Assembly: GCF_016918785.1 (NCBI RefSeq)
Contig: NZ_JAFFPT010000027.1
Coordinates: forward strand, 62,001-126,000
Direction: 5' to 3'
DNA: 64,000 bases
From: Leptospira ainazelensis
GTDB lineage: Bacteria > Spirochaetota > Leptospiria > Leptospirales > Leptospiraceae
Shown here piece by piece: positions 1 through 10,571 of this stretch. A program made the position numbers and the translations under genes. Under the pieces are notes generated by a model that worked only from the letters and a program-made list of their open reading frames with translations, searched no databases and had not been told where the DNA came from. Numbering within the stretch: the first letter of the stretch is position 1; every line of letters starts with the position of its first letter.

Positions 1-1684
1 AAGAATCCGGAAGATTGGAAGCAAACTGATTGAGGGCTTCCGATTTCAAAAGCAGATGAGTCACACCTCTTTCCTGCAAAAGACTTAAAAACAAATCGGA
101 AAGTTTGTCCCTTTCCTGTACCGGACGCAGATTGGATCGTTTCCCGTATGTGACCAAAGAACTTTTCGGTCCTTGGGACGGGAAAAGTTGGATAATTTCT
201 TCCGGAGAAGAAGGTAAAGAATTTTCAAAACGATTCTGCAAAACGATATTTCGTCTAACGGATTGTCTCACAAAAACGGAAGCCCATCTGGAATCCAAAG
301 AATTGACTCCCCCCGTGATTTCTTCGGACGCGATCAAGGAAGAATACGGAGTTTCCTTTAAAATTCCGATCCATTCTTCTTTTTGGCTCCAGATCGCTGA
401 AGGCGTTTTGGAAAGAGCTTCGATTCCGGTGGAAGGACCGGGAATCGTAACGATAAAACGAACCATTCCTAATATAAAAAGAATAAGTCCGGTCCAGAGT
501 TTCCATCTTCCGGGCGCGAGATTTTTGAGAAAAAAACGAGCGGTAACAAGCGCAGCGAAAGTTAGAAAAACGAGAGAAACATTGAGAGCGGTATACCACT
601 TAACGTGCAACCACGGAAAAATCAAAGACAAGGAAGAATCGGTAGCCATCCAATAAAAGAGCAAGGTTCCGAAAATGAGAAACCTCGAAATCGGAGGTAA
701 CAATTTTCGGATAAACAACAATCGAATTCCGATCACAAAAAGGATCGGAAACAAAAGATGAATCCAATACTGATCGATCAAAATCTGCTTGAAAACTTCA
801 AAAAATCTTTCAGGGTTTGCGACCGAACTCGAAAATTCTTCGCCCAAAAGAGAAAGAAGTCCGTTGACCGGATAAGAAACCGGAGGGTTTTGTTGAAACT
901 GAACAAAGGCAAAATAATTCCAAAGAACGGGCAAGGCCACGAGAATCGGTAAAAGAAAGATAAAAAGAATTTCTAAAAATTCGAACTCGTCTTTGTAAAA
1001 AAGAAAATAAATTCCGAGCGAGACCACGTAAAAAAGCGACATCTCGTAATGGGTGTAAAACACGAGTGAACCCGTGATCAGATTCTTCGCAAACGAAGAA
1101 ACCTTACCCGTGTAACGAAACTTTTCCAAATAGTAGATGGCAAGAATCGCAAAACCGAGACCTAACACCGATGAGATGGAATTCTGAAAAACTCCTACAA
1201 CGCCCGCGCCGACGACCCGATCCCCGGGATATAAAAAGTAAAACATCAAACCGGTCATCGCCAAAAGCGCGTTCCCTGGACTCAGATTGGTTTCAGTGAG
1301 AAAAAGAAATCCCAATTTTAAAAAAGCATACGAAAACAAAAAAAGAGTAAGAAGAATTCCTAAATTAAAAGCGACGCTAAAGGGAAGAAAAAAAAGAAAA
1401 AACGTGTGCAAAAAGGAAACTAGAAAAAAGAAAAACGGAGATTGAAAGTAGAATGTAGGACTTCCACCGTGAAGAGAACGATCATAACCGGAGGATAAAA
1501 AATTCTTAAAAAGAATCTGATAGTCCTGGGCGATCAGATATTGATTCTGCAAGGAGACCGAATCGGGAACAGAATCCGAAAATAGAAATCGAAACTGAAT
1601 GGAAAGAAAAAGTAGAACTAGGAAAAAAACGAGCGGCTTTCTTGCGGCATGAGGAATTTTCCATTTCCCCGGGATGATTTGCAT
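1..1684 (-). CDS. Polytopic membrane protein, GT-C glycosyltransferase-like (3' end outside window)
   Basis: The minus strand reads open from an ATG at 1684 to the window edge, 561 codons without a stop, so the C-terminus is missing. The protein is a chain of Phe/Leu-rich membrane helices. After the first helix comes a loop containing [17 protein letters not shown] (about residues 70-90), which resembles the 'GsPxFxFYpPL' loop of GT-C type membrane glycosyltransferases and the membrane proteins often labelled 6-pyruvoyl-tetrahydropterin-synthase-related. A soluble-looking stretch follows the helices at about residue 440 onward. The start was chosen because the next internal ATG (about 1650) is in another frame and stops quickly. 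It lies 90 bp downstream of the 44-residue gene on the same strand. If the GT-C resemblance holds, it would transfer sugar from a polyprenyl-phosphate donor at the outer face of the inner membrane; this is inference and the substrate is unknown. Confidence 0.72.
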   Translation of the reverse strand, partial: MQIIPGKWKIPHAARKPLVFFLVLLFLSIQFRFLFSDSVPDSVSLQNQYLIAQDYQILFKNFLSSGYDRSLHGGSPTFYFQSPFFFFLVSFLHTFFLFFLPFSVAFNLGILLTLFLFSYAFLKLGFLFLTETNLSPGNALLAMTGLMFYFLYPGDRVVGAGVVGVFQNSISSVLGLGFAILAIYYLEKFRYTGKVSSFAKNLITGSLVFYTHYEMSLFYVVSLGIYFLFYKDEFEFLEILFIFLLPILVALPVLWNYFAFVQFQQNPPVSYPVNGLLSLLGEEFSSSVANPERFFEVFKQILIDQYWIHLLFPILFVIGIRLLFIRKLLPPISRFLIFGTLLFYWMATDSSLSLIFPWLHVKWYTALNVSLVFLTFAALVTARFFLKNLAPGRWKLWTGLILFILGMVRFIVTIPGPSTGIEALSKTPSAIWSQKEEWIGILKETPYSSLIASEEITGGVNSLDSRWASVFVRQSVRRNIVLQNRFENSLPSSPEEIIQLFPSQGPKSSLVTYGKRSNLRPVQERDKLSDLFLSLLQERGVTHLLLKSEALNQFASNLPDS

Positions 1685-1774
1685 GGGATGATTCTTACGA
1701 AACCCGATTTCCTGACAAGCAAAACGGATAAGAACCGACGTCTTTCACTCAGCCCGAAGCGGGAAACAAAGAAA

Positions 1775-1909
1775 TTATTCCTGCTTTGCGTTTTCCTGCA
1801 CGTATTTTCTAAAATCGGCTTCGGACATTTTATCGGCGTAAAGAGGATAGAGGGCCGCGATCAATTCTTCTAAGGTCGGGAATTTCGCCCCGTCAAGTTT
1901 GTAAGCCAT
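1775..1909 (-). CDS. Small acidic protein of 44 residues
   Basis: ATG at 1909 is preceded by AGGAG seven bases upstream, an ideal ribosome-binding site. The frame runs 44 codons to TAA at 1775. The product starts MAYKLDGAKFPTLEEL and continues with an amphipathic, charged sequence (LYADKMSEADFRKYVQ) that looks like a small helical domain rather than a random frame. There is no signal peptide or membrane segment. It lies 80 bp downstream of the phosphatase gene and 90 bp upstream of the membrane-protein gene, all on the minus strand. Function unknown; the 'PTLEELIAALYP' and 'SEADFRKYV' patches suggest a helix-turn-helix-sized protein interaction module. Easily missed by gene callers with a 60-codon floor. 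Confidence 0.7.
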   Translation of the reverse strand: MAYKLDGAKFPTLEELIAALYPLYADKMSEADFRKYVQENAKQE

Positions 1910-1989
1910 ATCAGACTCCTTGCGATTCTAAGGTCTTGGAAAGATTCCAATCGAATCCACGTATTGCCATCATTTTTAGGAACCCATTT

Positions 1990-4104
1990 CTATAAATCTA
2001 AAAACCGAACCGATTCTAAATTCGATCTTTCGATTCCGAGCAAAGTGATATCGTCTTTTTTAAAATCGGGCAGAGGTAAAGAATTTGCTAAGTCCAATAA
2101 GTCCTGACAAACCCTTTCCAAGGGTTGATCCGTTCGATTTCGAATCCAATCCTCGATCGAAAAAAATTCGTGTTCATCTCCGGAAAACAAAAAACGATCC
2201 GGCAATCCATCGGTAAAAAGAATCAATCGAAAGTCTTTCGGTAAGTCATAAGATAACTCGGCATAATGATACTCCGGAAGCATTCCGGCATACGGACCTA
2301 CGAGTTGAAGAGATTCCGACTTTCCGCCTCCGGTCAAAATACAAGCCGGGTTTCCGGAGCTGGAAAAAAGAATCAGATTTTTACTTAGATCCAAATCCAA
2401 AATCAAACCCGAAAAAAAAGGACTTACGTCCCCGATTCTGGAAGCGAACTTTTTCGCTAGTTTTGTAAGAAGTTCTCCGGGAGTAAGATTCCAATCGAAA
2501 ATCGAATTGTATTCGCTCTGAATCACCATCGTGATCAATGAAGCTTGGATTCCGTGACCGATCGCATCCGCGATAAAAATTCGAATCCTATTTTTTCCGT
2601 TTTTTCGAACATTGTAAAAGTCTCCACCCACACTTGCGATCGGCTGGTAAAAAGTTTGAAGACGAATTCCAACTTCCTCAAAAAAAGACTCCTCCGGAAC
2701 TTCCAAAAAATCACTTTGGATTTTTGCGGCCATATCCAAGTCATCGTGGATGGAACGAAGAGTCAGTTTCAATCGATGAGTTCTTTCCTCCACTTTTTTC
2801 TCCAGGTTGCGGGAAAGATCCAAAAGCCTTTGCATATTTTTAGAATTTCGAACCGAAAGTGAAACGGATTGTGCAGCCAAAAAAACAAAGGTTCCGATCG
2901 AACTGTAATATCCCGTTTCCAAAAAATAACTCACATACAAAAGGTCGTTGATCATCGCGAGATAGATAAATAAAAATCCGGTGAGAAGAATGGCGGCCCC
3001 TTCCCTTTTTTTACGAACCGCTCGGATCAAAGTATAAAGTCCGAGACTTCCCGCAAAAAAAGCGTTTAGATAATAGATCGGAATCGTATACGTAAAAACT
3101 TTCATCGGTAAAAACAAAACGATCGCACACGCGACCGCGGATATCCACCAGAGTATATCCACAAAAATTCTTTTTAAGTCTCTTGGATAGAGAGATAGAA
3201 TATAATTTAAAAAAACGGGGACCGAAAGATAAAACGTAAGGTATTCCACACGTATTAAATTTTCATAATTTATTAGATTTGTATATTCCAGAATCAATCG
3301 ATTCCCCGGAAAAAGACTTCGAAACCCCATCAGAAGACAAAAAAGTCCGAAATAGAGGGACTGAGTTTCCTTTTTTCTCATGAGAAAAAAGGAAAGGTGC
3401 AGAAAGGCAATGATAAACAGACCTCCCACCAAAAAGGAATCGAGTCGAAGACTTCGATTCCAATCGGAACGCAAAGAATCGGCCTCTCCCAAAACGATCG
3501 GGGACCAAAAACCTCCGAGCCTCAGATCTTCATTCGCGATTTGTAATACGATTTCAAGATTTTTTCCGGAAGATTCGAACTCAAAAAACAAGGGGCGAAT
3601 TCCCTCCTCCACTTCCTTTAGGGATTGATCGTCGTTTCGAACGATCTTTCCGGAACTCAGGACAAATTTCCCGTCTAAAAAAAGTTCATAGGAAGAACTT
3701 TGATCCGGAAGAATCAAACCCAGTTTTTGAATTGTGTTCGGTAGTTTTACTTCGAGGACATAGGAACCAAAACCCTTCCCCGTCCTGGAACCTCCGTTCC
3801 AAGTCGAAGGAATATATACGATTTCACCGGATCGTAAAGGACTAACTCCGGCCGGTAAATATTTCCAACCGCCCCAGTAAAACATCCATTCCCCTCGTAG
3901 AGTCAGACTTCCGTCTTTTCGAAAGTCCCAAGAGGAAGCGTCCAAAGTTCCGGATTTCCCAAGCGGAGCTTGCGGTCGCGAACAGGAGGAAAAAATAAAA
4001 AGAAAAATCCCAACGTAGAATAGAAGAAGAGGAGCGAATTTTCGCAAACGTAACGGCTGATTTTTCAAAAATGGAATTTCATACTTTGGAACGTTTCCGA
4101 ACAT
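1990..4104 (-). CDS. 7TM-DISM sensor with SpoIIE/RsbU-type PP2C phosphatase output
   Basis: 704 residues. An N-terminal signal/lipoprotein-like segment ends near FIFSSC. A periplasmic jelly-roll sensor domain follows (7TMR-DISM extracellular type; LRGEWMFYWGGW at about 70-82 is its typical opening), then about seven membrane helices (roughly 220-410), a short coiled coil (LEKKVEERTHRLKL) and a C-terminal PP2C domain of the SpoIIE/RsbU class. The metal-binding signatures are all visible: VGGDFYN, FIADAIGHG, LFTDGLPDR and KDDITLL. Proteins of this build sense a periplasmic ligand and dephosphorylate a serine on an anti-sigma-factor antagonist or similar cytoplasmic partner; no such partner gene lies nearby. 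It is divergent from the sulfate operon, with a 390-bp shared upstream region. The ATG at 4104 is the only start that preserves the signal segment. Confidence 0.9.
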   Translation of the reverse strand: MFGNVPKYEIPFLKNQPLRLRKFAPLLLFYVGIFLFIFSSCSRPQAPLGKSGTLDASSWDFRKDGSLTLRGEWMFYWGGWKYLPAGVSPLRSGEIVYIPSTWNGGSRTGKGFGSYVLEVKLPNTIQKLGLILPDQSSSYELFLDGKFVLSSGKIVRNDDQSLKEVEEGIRPLFFEFESSGKNLEIVLQIANEDLRLGGFWSPIVLGEADSLRSDWNRSLRLDSFLVGGLFIIAFLHLSFFLMRKKETQSLYFGLFCLLMGFRSLFPGNRLILEYTNLINYENLIRVEYLTFYLSVPVFLNYILSLYPRDLKRIFVDILWWISAVACAIVLFLPMKVFTYTIPIYYLNAFFAGSLGLYTLIRAVRKKREGAAILLTGFLFIYLAMINDLLYVSYFLETGYYSSIGTFVFLAAQSVSLSVRNSKNMQRLLDLSRNLEKKVEERTHRLKLTLRSIHDDLDMAAKIQSDFLEVPEESFFEEVGIRLQTFYQPIASVGGDFYNVRKNGKNRIRIFIADAIGHGIQASLITMVIQSEYNSIFDWNLTPGELLTKLAKKFASRIGDVSPFFSGLILDLDLSKNLILFSSSGNPACILTGGGKSESLQLVGPYAGMLPEYHYAELSYDLPKDFRLILFTDGLPDRFLFSGDEHEFFSIEDWIRNRTDQPLERVCQDLLDLANSLPLPDFKKDDITLLGIERSNLESVRFLDL

Positions 4105-4494
4105 AAAGGAAAGATCTTTCCACGATTTTAAAACTGTTCAAATTCTTTTTATCTGCTTCCGAAGAAATGAAAAACTTGTTTGGTCTTTTTTGGGCAGGCG
4201 CTTAGAGGAAAAAACAATGAGAACGAGAATACAAACTCTCATCTTATAACTGTGCTGTCCTTCAAGGACTCTATTTTCTCCCGTAAAAAAGGTCGATAGG
4301 AGTTCCTACAAGGGCGTTTCCACTTTCCAAACACCTACAATTCAGAAGAAAGCTCTCTCTTTTACCGGAAATTTTGCCAAAAAAACAAACGGATAGCTAT
4401 AAAATTAGAATAATTATCCAATATAACAGATTTTTAGTTGACTATAGCAGGATAGCAACATCCCCTGGTTCAAAATCTCGCAAGGAGGGATTGA
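4105..4494. other. Divergent intergenic region with a dispersed dyad
   Basis: 390 bp between the phosphatase gene and the sulfate-uptake operon. It holds one copy of the dispersed leptospiral dyad (TAGGAGTTCCTACA, 4297-4310, reverse of TGTAGGAACTCCTA), a candidate promoter for the operon at 4374-4403, and AAGGAGGG just before the porin start. I see no SAM-I or other riboswitch signature and no convincing ORF; the plus-strand frame from 4374 runs into the porin gene in another frame and is a shadow. Confidence 0.6.
4374..4403 (+). promoter_or_regulatory. Candidate sigma-70 promoter of the sulfate-uptake operon
   Basis: TTGCCA (4374-4379) and TATAAA (4398-4403) are separated by 18 bases, about 90 bp upstream of the GTG start of the porin. 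The match is good but in AT-rich DNA such pairs occur by chance. Confidence 0.35.
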
Positions 4495-6318
4495 GTGAAA
4501 CACACAACGACAAAAATCATTACCGGAGTTTTTTTCATCTGTACTCTTACATTTGGCCTATTCTCTCAAGATACAAAAAAAGCAAAAACTTCCGATCCCG
4601 TCCTGAACTTGGATCCTCCTTCGAACGTTCAATACGAAGAACAAGAAAACGACGGAAAAGGGATTCCTGAAATTCAACAGGAACTCGCAAAGGAGGAACC
4701 TTATAAAAGTCCTTACAAAGGAAAACTTCCCGGTGAGTTTATGAAATCGATGCTCCTTTCTCCGGAGCACCAAGACGCGGTCCGAAAGGTCGATCGTCTC
4801 TGGCTTGGAGATATCTTCCGCGTCGGTTTCCAAGTCCGCCCTCGTTTTGATTACAGCCACAACGCCGATTTTGATAAACGAACTCAGGATGATCGAAACT
4901 TTGCGACTCAGAATTCGCAGGTTTCTTTTATCATCGATCCGAGTCCCTATGTCGCCGCCAAGGTTACGATTCAAGACGTTCGTGTTTTCGGCGGAGAACA
5001 ATCCCGCAAGGACGGACAGTTGGGTTATCTCGGACTTTCCAACTCAGCCGGTGTGGAACTCAGCTCAGCTCCTACCGCCGCCAACTCGGTGAGCGTTAAG
5101 AATAACACCGATCTGAGAGAAGGTTTTATTCAGTTGAAAAACTTCGCAAACGGATTCGAGGTCTTTATCGGAAGACAAATCTTCGGTTTTGGCGACAACC
5201 GGTATATCGGAGGAAGAAACGACGGTCAGACCGGAAACTCTTTCGACGGCGCCCGAGTAAAATACAATTCCAAATATTTCAACTCGGAAGCGTTTACCTC
5301 CATCATCGCGGAAGACTCAAACGCCGGAAGCGGGAACAACACCGCAAACGGAGTCAAAAGAGGAACCGTGAACGATACCTATCTTTCCGGTTTATACAAC
5401 ACCCTTAAGTTCGAAGACTTTCTCATCGACTTCTACTATTTTAACATCGACAAAAAATGGGAACAAGGTCCGACTCCCACCACAAGTTTGGATCGAACCA
5501 GACAAAGAGACGATTTGAATACGGTAGGATTTCGCTTATCAAATCGAACGGATAACAACCGTTTGCCGAAAACGAAATCCTGGGACTGGACTCTCGAAGG
5601 TTCTTGGCAATACGGATTCAACGGTCAGAGGGTGAACGCGGGTTGGGACCAACTCAAACAAACCGTGGACGGAAAATCGAACTCCGCAAGAATTTACACC
5701 GAAAACGTTCAATACGACGCGAAATATTTCATCGCCCAGACGGGTTATACTTTTTTTGACCGATTCAGAATCGGGGTCCAATACTCGATCGCTTCGGGCG
5801 ATCCTAACAGAACGGATAACAAGGTTGCGACGTATGACGCCTCTTTCGCTACGAGATCGGGCGGGTTTCCCTATTTCGATTCGGGAAACGGGATCGCAAA
5901 CGCGACGTTCTGGTCGAACACAAAAAGCAAATCGATTCACCTGATGTATAATTCCGCAAACTACGGAAGATTTATCTTCGTCGTCTACGACGTACAAAAA
6001 GCGTCCGAAAACGACGCATGGTATTCTTCCGGGGGAGCGCCTAACACGGGACTTACGACGGAAAACGTTTCGGGTTCCGCGTTCGGCGGTTACAAACTCG
6101 GTGAAAGAGGCGGCAAACGTCTGTTCTACGAATTCGACCTAATCTACCAATACTACCTCAAAGACTACGTTTCGATTTGGACCGGAGGTTCGTATCTGCT
6201 CGCCGGAGACTCGGTTCGAAACGCGAGGGTCAATCCATGGGCGACTAACGTAAACGATCGATATACTCTGGACGGAAAGTCTTACAGTTTCTTTCTTTTT
6301 GTCCAATTTGCAATGTAA
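4495..6318 (+). CDS. Outer-membrane beta-barrel porin (alginate-export-like), first gene of sulfate operon
   Basis: 607 residues from a GTG at 4495 with AAGGAGGG six bases upstream. An N-terminal signal peptide ([18 protein letters not shown]) is followed by a charged Pro/Glu-rich linker to about residue 90 and then a long run of alternating polar/hydrophobic strands rich in aromatic residues and Asn/Gly turns, ending in a strand with terminal hydrophobics ([11 protein letters not shown]). Motifs such as [17 protein letters not shown] and [25 protein letters not shown] are typical of the alginate-export/OprD-like porin group. The gene is 28 bp upstream of a sulfate-binding protein gene, so the likely role is passage of sulfate or a sulfonate/sulfate ester across the outer membrane for the downstream ABC transporter. 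The transporter link is from context; substrate specificity is inference. Confidence 0.85.
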   Translation: MKHTTTKIITGVFFICTLTFGLFSQDTKKAKTSDPVLNLDPPSNVQYEEQENDGKGIPEIQQELAKEEPYKSPYKGKLPGEFMKSMLLSPEHQDAVRKVDRLWLGDIFRVGFQVRPRFDYSHNADFDKRTQDDRNFATQNSQVSFIIDPSPYVAAKVTIQDVRVFGGEQSRKDGQLGYLGLSNSAGVELSSAPTAANSVSVKNNTDLREGFIQLKNFANGFEVFIGRQIFGFGDNRYIGGRNDGQTGNSFDGARVKYNSKYFNSEAFTSIIAEDSNAGSGNNTANGVKRGTVNDTYLSGLYNTLKFEDFLIDFYYFNIDKKWEQGPTPTTSLDRTRQRDDLNTVGFRLSNRTDNNRLPKTKSWDWTLEGSWQYGFNGQRVNAGWDQLKQTVDGKSNSARIYTENVQYDAKYFIAQTGYTFFDRFRIGVQYSIASGDPNRTDNKVATYDASFATRSGGFPYFDSGNGIANATFWSNTKSKSIHLMYNSANYGRFIFVVYDVQKASENDAWYSSGGAPNTGLTTENVSGSAFGGYKLGERGGKRLFYEFDLIYQYYLKDYVSIWTGGSYLLAGDSVRNARVNPWATNVNDRYTLDGKSYSFFLFVQFAM

Positions 6319-6346
6319 TTCAAAATTAGAAGTTAGGAAAATAAAA

Positions 6347-7354
6347 ATGATGAAAACAACAATATTCAAAATCGGAACGATCGTATTCTTCTGGACCGTT
6401 GTAAACGCGAATCTCTCCGCAAAAGACGTGAATCTTCTAAACGTTTCCTACGATCCGACAAGGGAATTGTATGCCGAGTATAACAAACTTTTTGCAAACT
6501 ACTGGAAGTCCAAAACCGGAGATGAAGTAAGAATCAATCAATCGCACGGTGGAAGCGGGAAACAGGCAAGATCGGTGATCGACGGACTCGAAGCTGATAT
6601 CGTGACTCTGGCTCTCGCTTACGATATCGACATCATCGCGTCGAAAGGTTTGATCGCGAGAGATTGGTTGAAAAGTCTCCCGAACAACAGCACACCTTAT
6701 ACTTCTACGATCGTGTTCGTGGTTCGAAAAGGAAATCCTAAAAAGATCAAAGACTGGGACGATCTTGTAAAACCGAAAGTTGGAGTGATCACTCCGAATC
6801 CGAAAACAAGCGGGGGTGCGAGATGGAACTACCTCGCGGCTTGGGCTTTCGCGCAGAAAAAATTCAACAACGATTCTTCCAAGGTTCAGGACTTTATAAA
6901 AACATTATTTAAGAATGTTCCAGTTCTCGATTCCGGTGCCCGCGGTTCGAGCAATACCTTTGCACAAAACGGAATCGGAGACGTCTTGATCGCCTGGGAA
7001 AACGAATCCTTTCTCATCCTGGAAGAATTCGGAAAGGACAAATACGAGGTAGTATTTCCTTCCTTGAGCATTCTTGCGGAACCCCCCGTCGCGATCGTGG
7101 AAAAGAACGCGGAGAAACACGGAACCTTAGAAACCGCAAAGGCTTATCTCAAGTCCCTCTATTCGGAAGCGGCTCAAGAAATTATTGCCAAACACGGATA
7201 TCGTCCGAGAAACCAAGCCGTATTGAAAAAATACGAATCCAAATTCCCGAAGTTGGAACTCGTCACGGTAGACGGTCATTTTGGCGGATGGCATAAAGCT
7301 CAGAAGGATCATTTTGCGGACGGAGCCTCTTTCGACCAACTCTACGTAAAATAA
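6347..7354 (+). CDS. sbp: Sulfate ABC transporter, periplasmic binding protein (copy 1)
   Basis: 335 residues from the ATG pair at 6347/6350 (TTAGGAAA seven bases before). An upstream in-frame start at 6299 lies inside the porin gene and would spoil the signal peptide ([20 protein letters not shown]). Mature sequence opens with [16 protein letters not shown]. The sulfate-pocket signatures of the Sbp/CysP family are present: [38 protein letters not shown], and DVLIAWENE. It captures sulfate (or thiosulfate) in the periplasm and delivers it to CysT-CysW-CysA. A close paralogue follows at 7861 after a 505-bp gap containing a dispersed repeat. Distinguishing sulfate from thiosulfate preference is not possible by reading. 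Confidence 0.93.
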   Translation: MMKTTIFKIGTIVFFWTVVNANLSAKDVNLLNVSYDPTRELYAEYNKLFANYWKSKTGDEVRINQSHGGSGKQARSVIDGLEADIVTLALAYDIDIIASKGLIARDWLKSLPNNSTPYTSTIVFVVRKGNPKKIKDWDDLVKPKVGVITPNPKTSGGARWNYLAAWAFAQKKFNNDSSKVQDFIKTLFKNVPVLDSGARGSSNTFAQNGIGDVLIAWENESFLILEEFGKDKYEVVFPSLSILAEPPVAIVEKNAEKHGTLETAKAYLKSLYSEAAQEIIAKHGYRPRNQAVLKKYESKFPKLELVTVDGHFGGWHKAQKDHFADGASFDQLYVK

Positions 7355-7860
7355 GGAGCAACCACAAAGACGCAAAGAAGAGGTTTCGTTTTTCGGCTTC
7401 TTCTTTGTGATTCTTACCAAAAATGAGTTGCTACTGATCGAAGTCCTACGATTCTCCTGCGTCGATCTTTCCCAGGAGTTGTTGTTTGAATTTTCAAAAA
7501 AATCTGTCGTAACTCCGACGATCCTCTGTGAAAGCCGCGCGCCCCGCCCGATTTTCGGGTGGTGGGGCGGGAGGTGGAAAAATTCCGGGAGATTTTCCTA
7601 TATCACAGAATTATAATTTTGCAAGGAATATTCTCTCTCCACGGTTGTAGGAGCTCTTACAAATCGTTCCTTGGGATCGCCCTGATTTTAAATTTCTTCC
7701 CAACTTGTGAGCAAGGCAAGGATCAACGAGGCGGGGAAAAGTTCGAAAGGAATACAAAATTCTTTACTTTCATGCAAACTTTAAAATTATTGGATCCAAA
7801 TATCTAATTTATTAGAAATTTATCCACTTTGTTGTAGAGATGAATCCAGGAAGAATCAGA
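7355..7860. other. Intergenic region between sulfate-binding paralogues, with hairpin
   Basis: About 500 bp without a supported gene, breaking the otherwise tight sulfate operon. Just after the first binding-protein gene (7367-7411) lies an imperfect inverted repeat (CACAAAGA...AAGAAG against CTTCTTCTTTGTG) that could act as a terminator or RNA-stability hairpin. The dispersed repeat described separately fills 7500-7740. Short plus-strand frames (for example 7559-7807) have no family resemblance and simply read through the repeat. Confidence 0.6.
7500..7740 (+). repeat. Dispersed intergenic repeat, copy 1
   Basis: This stretch matches the reverse complement of 24791-24987. Both share a block of about 29 identical bases (7608-7636 here; 24911-24939 there), a GC-rich GGGTGG..GGGGCGG end, a TGTAGGAGCTCTTACA dyad (7646-7661), then CCAACTTGTG and a GGCGGGG end. 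Upstream of it, GTCGTAACTCCGAC and GCGCGCCCCGCCC resemble the sequence at 24765-24815 in direct orientation. It does not encode a recognisable protein; it looks like a MITE-like or retained intergenic element. Confidence 0.8.
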
Positions 7861-8871
7861 ATGAACTCAAAAATCCTAAGACTTACCCTAACCGCAATTC
7901 TCCTTTTTACGGGTTCTTCCGGTCTTCTTTCCCAGACGAAACTTTTAAACGTTTCTTACGATCCGACTCGCGAACTCTATTCTCAAATGAATAAACTTTT
8001 TATCGCACACTGGAAAAAACAAACCGGAGAAGACCTGATCATCAATCAATCGCACGGAGGTTCGGGCAAACAGGCCAGAGCCGTGATCGACGGACTCGAA
8101 GCCGATGTAGTAACTCTCGCACTCGCGCACGATATCGAAGCCATTGCTGAAAAATCAAAATTGCTTTCGACCGATTGGGAGAATATTCTTCCGCACCAAA
8201 GTTCTCCTTATACATCCACGATCGTTCTTTTAGTGAGAAAGGGAAATCCGAAAGGAATCAAAGACTGGGACGACTTAGTAAAACCGGGAATCGGAGTCGT
8301 AACTCCCAATCCAAAAACCGGAGGGGGCGCGAGATGGAATTACCTCGCGGCTTGGGGTTTTGCAAAAACTAAATACGGTTCCGAAGAAAAGGCTAAGGGT
8401 TTTGTTAAGAATCTCTACAAGAACGTTCTTGTTTTGGATTCCGGAGCCAGAGGATCTCTGACAACTTTTGTACAAAGAGGAATCGGGGACGTCCTGATCT
8501 CTTGGGAGAACGAAGCCCATCTTGCCATCAAAGAAACCGCAAACCAACCAAACTCTCAAGTGGAAATCATCTTTCCTTCGGTGAGTATCTTAGCCGAACC
8601 TTCCGTCGCGGTAGTGACCAAAAACGCTGAGAAACACAAAACGTCCAAGGTTGCGGAGAGTTATCTGAAATTCTTATACACGCCGGAAGGACAGGAAGTG
8701 ATCGCAAAAAACTACTATCGCCCCTCTGATTCCAAAATTTTAGCGAAGTATAAAAGTATATTCAGAAATTTGAAACTATTTACGATTCGAGATCTGGAAG
8801 GTTCTTGGAAAAAAGCTCATGAGAAACATTTCGCGGAAGGCGGAATTTTCGACCAAATCTATTTAAAGTAA
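7861..8871 (+). CDS. sbp: Sulfate ABC transporter, periplasmic binding protein (copy 2)
   Basis: 336 residues, clearly a duplicate of the preceding binding protein: shared blocks include [32 protein letters not shown] and [15 protein letters not shown]. The ATG at 7861 is preferred to the in-frame ATG at 7840 because AGGAAG sits six to seven bases before it and the signal peptide ([20 protein letters not shown]) then starts normally. It lies 25 bp upstream of cysT. The two copies differ most after about residue 240 and in the C-terminal third, so they may differ in affinity or ligand (sulfate, thiosulfate, or another tetrahedral oxyanion); this is inference. Confidence 0.93.
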   Translation: MNSKILRLTLTAILLFTGSSGLLSQTKLLNVSYDPTRELYSQMNKLFIAHWKKQTGEDLIINQSHGGSGKQARAVIDGLEADVVTLALAHDIEAIAEKSKLLSTDWENILPHQSSPYTSTIVLLVRKGNPKGIKDWDDLVKPGIGVVTPNPKTGGGARWNYLAAWGFAKTKYGSEEKAKGFVKNLYKNVLVLDSGARGSLTTFVQRGIGDVLISWENEAHLAIKETANQPNSQVEIIFPSVSILAEPSVAVVTKNAEKHKTSKVAESYLKFLYTPEGQEVIAKNYYRPSDSKILAKYKSIFRNLKLFTIRDLEGSWKKAHEKHFAEGGIFDQIYLK

Positions 8872-8896
8872 ATCGTTTCAAAAAAAGAGAAACCAA

Positions 8897-9733
8897 GTGT
8901 CCATTTTGAACTTAAGAACCAAACCCTACGGAAAGTCGGCTTTCGGAATCAGCCTTGGACTCACCGTCACCTACTTGAGTCTTTTGGTGATCATCCCCTT
9001 GGGCGCTCTTTTTCTCAAAAGTACAGGAATCGGGTGGATCGGTTTTTGGAAACTACTCACGAACGAAAGAATAGTATCGGCTCTTTACTTGAGTTTTGGC
9101 GCGGGAGCGATCGCCGCACTCTTAAATTTATTCATAGGATTTTTATTTGCCTGGGTTTTGGTTCGTTACGAATTTCCGGGTAAGTCGCTTTTGGATTCCC
9201 TGGTGGATCTTCCCTTTACGTTACCGACGGCGGTTGCGGGAATCGCTTTGACAACCATTTATACAAAGAACGGAATCATCGGAAAACTTTTGGATCCTTA
9301 CGGAATTAAAATCGCATACACTCCGATCGGAATCGTAATCGCACTCGTGTTTATAGGATTTCCCTTCGTGGTCAGAACCATTCAACCGGTATTGGAAGAA
9401 TTTCCAAAAGAACTGGAAGAATCCGCATACTGCCTCGGCGCAAACCGCTGGCAAATATTTAGAAGAATCGTCTTTCCGGAACTCATTCCACCGATGGTCA
9501 CGGGCGCCGCGATGGCCTTTGCGAGAGGGATCGGAGAATACGGATCCGTGGTTTTTATATCCGGAAACCTTCCGGGTAAGACCGAAATTCTTCCCTTATT
9601 GATCGTCACCAAACTCGAACAATACGAATACGAAGAAGCCACCGGAATTGCGTTTATCATGCTCGTAATCTCTTTTAGTATATTATTAGGTATTAATATT
9701 CTTCAGACGATATCCGCAAGGAGAAAGGGATGA
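8897..9733 (+). CDS. cysT: Sulfate ABC transporter permease CysT (CysU)
   Basis: 278 residues from a GTG at 8897; the preceding AAAGAGAAA serves as ribosome-binding site. Six membrane helices are visible. The cytoplasmic EAA loop that docks on the ATPase is [26 protein letters not shown] followed by [17 protein letters not shown], both characteristic of CysT. It forms the transmembrane channel with CysW. Its stop overlaps the cysW start (ATGA), indicating translational coupling. Confidence 0.95.
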   Translation: MSILNLRTKPYGKSAFGISLGLTVTYLSLLVIIPLGALFLKSTGIGWIGFWKLLTNERIVSALYLSFGAGAIAALLNLFIGFLFAWVLVRYEFPGKSLLDSLVDLPFTLPTAVAGIALTTIYTKNGIIGKLLDPYGIKIAYTPIGIVIALVFIGFPFVVRTIQPVLEEFPKELEESAYCLGANRWQIFRRIVFPELIPPMVTGAAMAFARGIGEYGSVVFISGNLPGKTEILPLLIVTKLEQYEYEEATGIAFIMLVISFSILLGINILQTISARRKG

Positions 9734-10569
9734 GACAAGAATCCTTATTAACGCGCAGCATCCTCATCGGGTTGGTCTTTCTATTTACCGGTTTAATTTT
9801 GCTCCTTCCGATCTACACCGTTTTTCAGGAAGCTTTTTCAAAAGGACTCGGGGCGTATTTGGAGGGAATTCAGGAACCGGATACGATTTCGGCATTCAAA
9901 CTTACGTTATTGGTCGTTGCCATAGCGGTTCCGATAAACACCGTATTCGGAATCGTCTCCTCGTTCGCTGTGACAAGATTCGAGTTTCCCGGAAAAAGTT
10001 GGCTTTTAACGATCATCGATTCTCCATTTTCCGTTTCGCCGGTGATCTCCGGTTTGATCTTTATTCTTCTTTTCGGAAGACAGGGATGGTTCGGTCCCTT
10101 GCTCGAAGAGATGGATATCAGAATCGTGTTCAACACGCCCGGGCTTGTGATAGCGACCGTGTTTATCACGCTTCCCTTTGTCACGAGAGAACTGATTCCT
10201 GTCCTTGAATCGCAAGGAATCGAAGAGGAAGAAGCCGGGCTCTTACTCGGGGCATCCACTCTCAAAGTTTTTTTTAGGATATTGGTACCCGGAATCAAAT
10301 ACGGACTGTTATACGGGATCATCCTTTGTAACGCAAGAGCCATGGGAGAATTTGGCGCCGTTTCCGTTTTATCGGGACATATCCGCGGACAGACAAACAC
10401 GTTACCGTTGCAGATCGAAGTCCTTTACAACGAATACAACTCTGTCGCCGCGTTTTCGGCGGCCTCACTTCTCGTATTCTTATCCTTAATCACGCTCGTA
10501 GCAAAACAGATCTTGGAAAGAAAAATCAAGGTCACAAAAAAGGAAACATTGCTCCAAGAGGAGGTATAA
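9730..10569 (+). CDS. cysW: Sulfate ABC transporter permease CysW
   Basis: 279 residues, four-base overlap with cysT. It has six predicted membrane helices and a CysW-type EAA loop ([24 protein letters not shown]), followed by [19 protein letters not shown], which distinguishes CysW from CysT. The C-terminus is short and basic ([14 protein letters not shown]). It pairs with CysT as the second half of the pore. An AGGAGGT just before its stop serves the downstream cysA. Confidence 0.95.
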   Translation: MRQESLLTRSILIGLVFLFTGLILLLPIYTVFQEAFSKGLGAYLEGIQEPDTISAFKLTLLVVAIAVPINTVFGIVSSFAVTRFEFPGKSWLLTIIDSPFSVSPVISGLIFILLFGRQGWFGPLLEEMDIRIVFNTPGLVIATVFITLPFVTRELIPVLESQGIEEEEAGLLLGASTLKVFFRILVPGIKYGLLYGIILCNARAMGEFGAVSVLSGHIRGQTNTLPLQIEVLYNEYNSVAAFSAASLLVFLSLITLVAKQILERKIKVTKKETLLQEEV

Positions 10570-10571
10570 CC

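Noticed and set aside
1649..1873. 74-codon plus-strand frame
   Set aside because: It lies across the 44-residue minus-strand gene and the start of the membrane-protein gene, without ribosome-binding site.
4105..4494. SAM or other sulfur-related riboswitch before the sulfate operon
   Set aside because: None of the conserved SAM-I/II core sequences is visible; only a promoter-like pair and a dyad were found.
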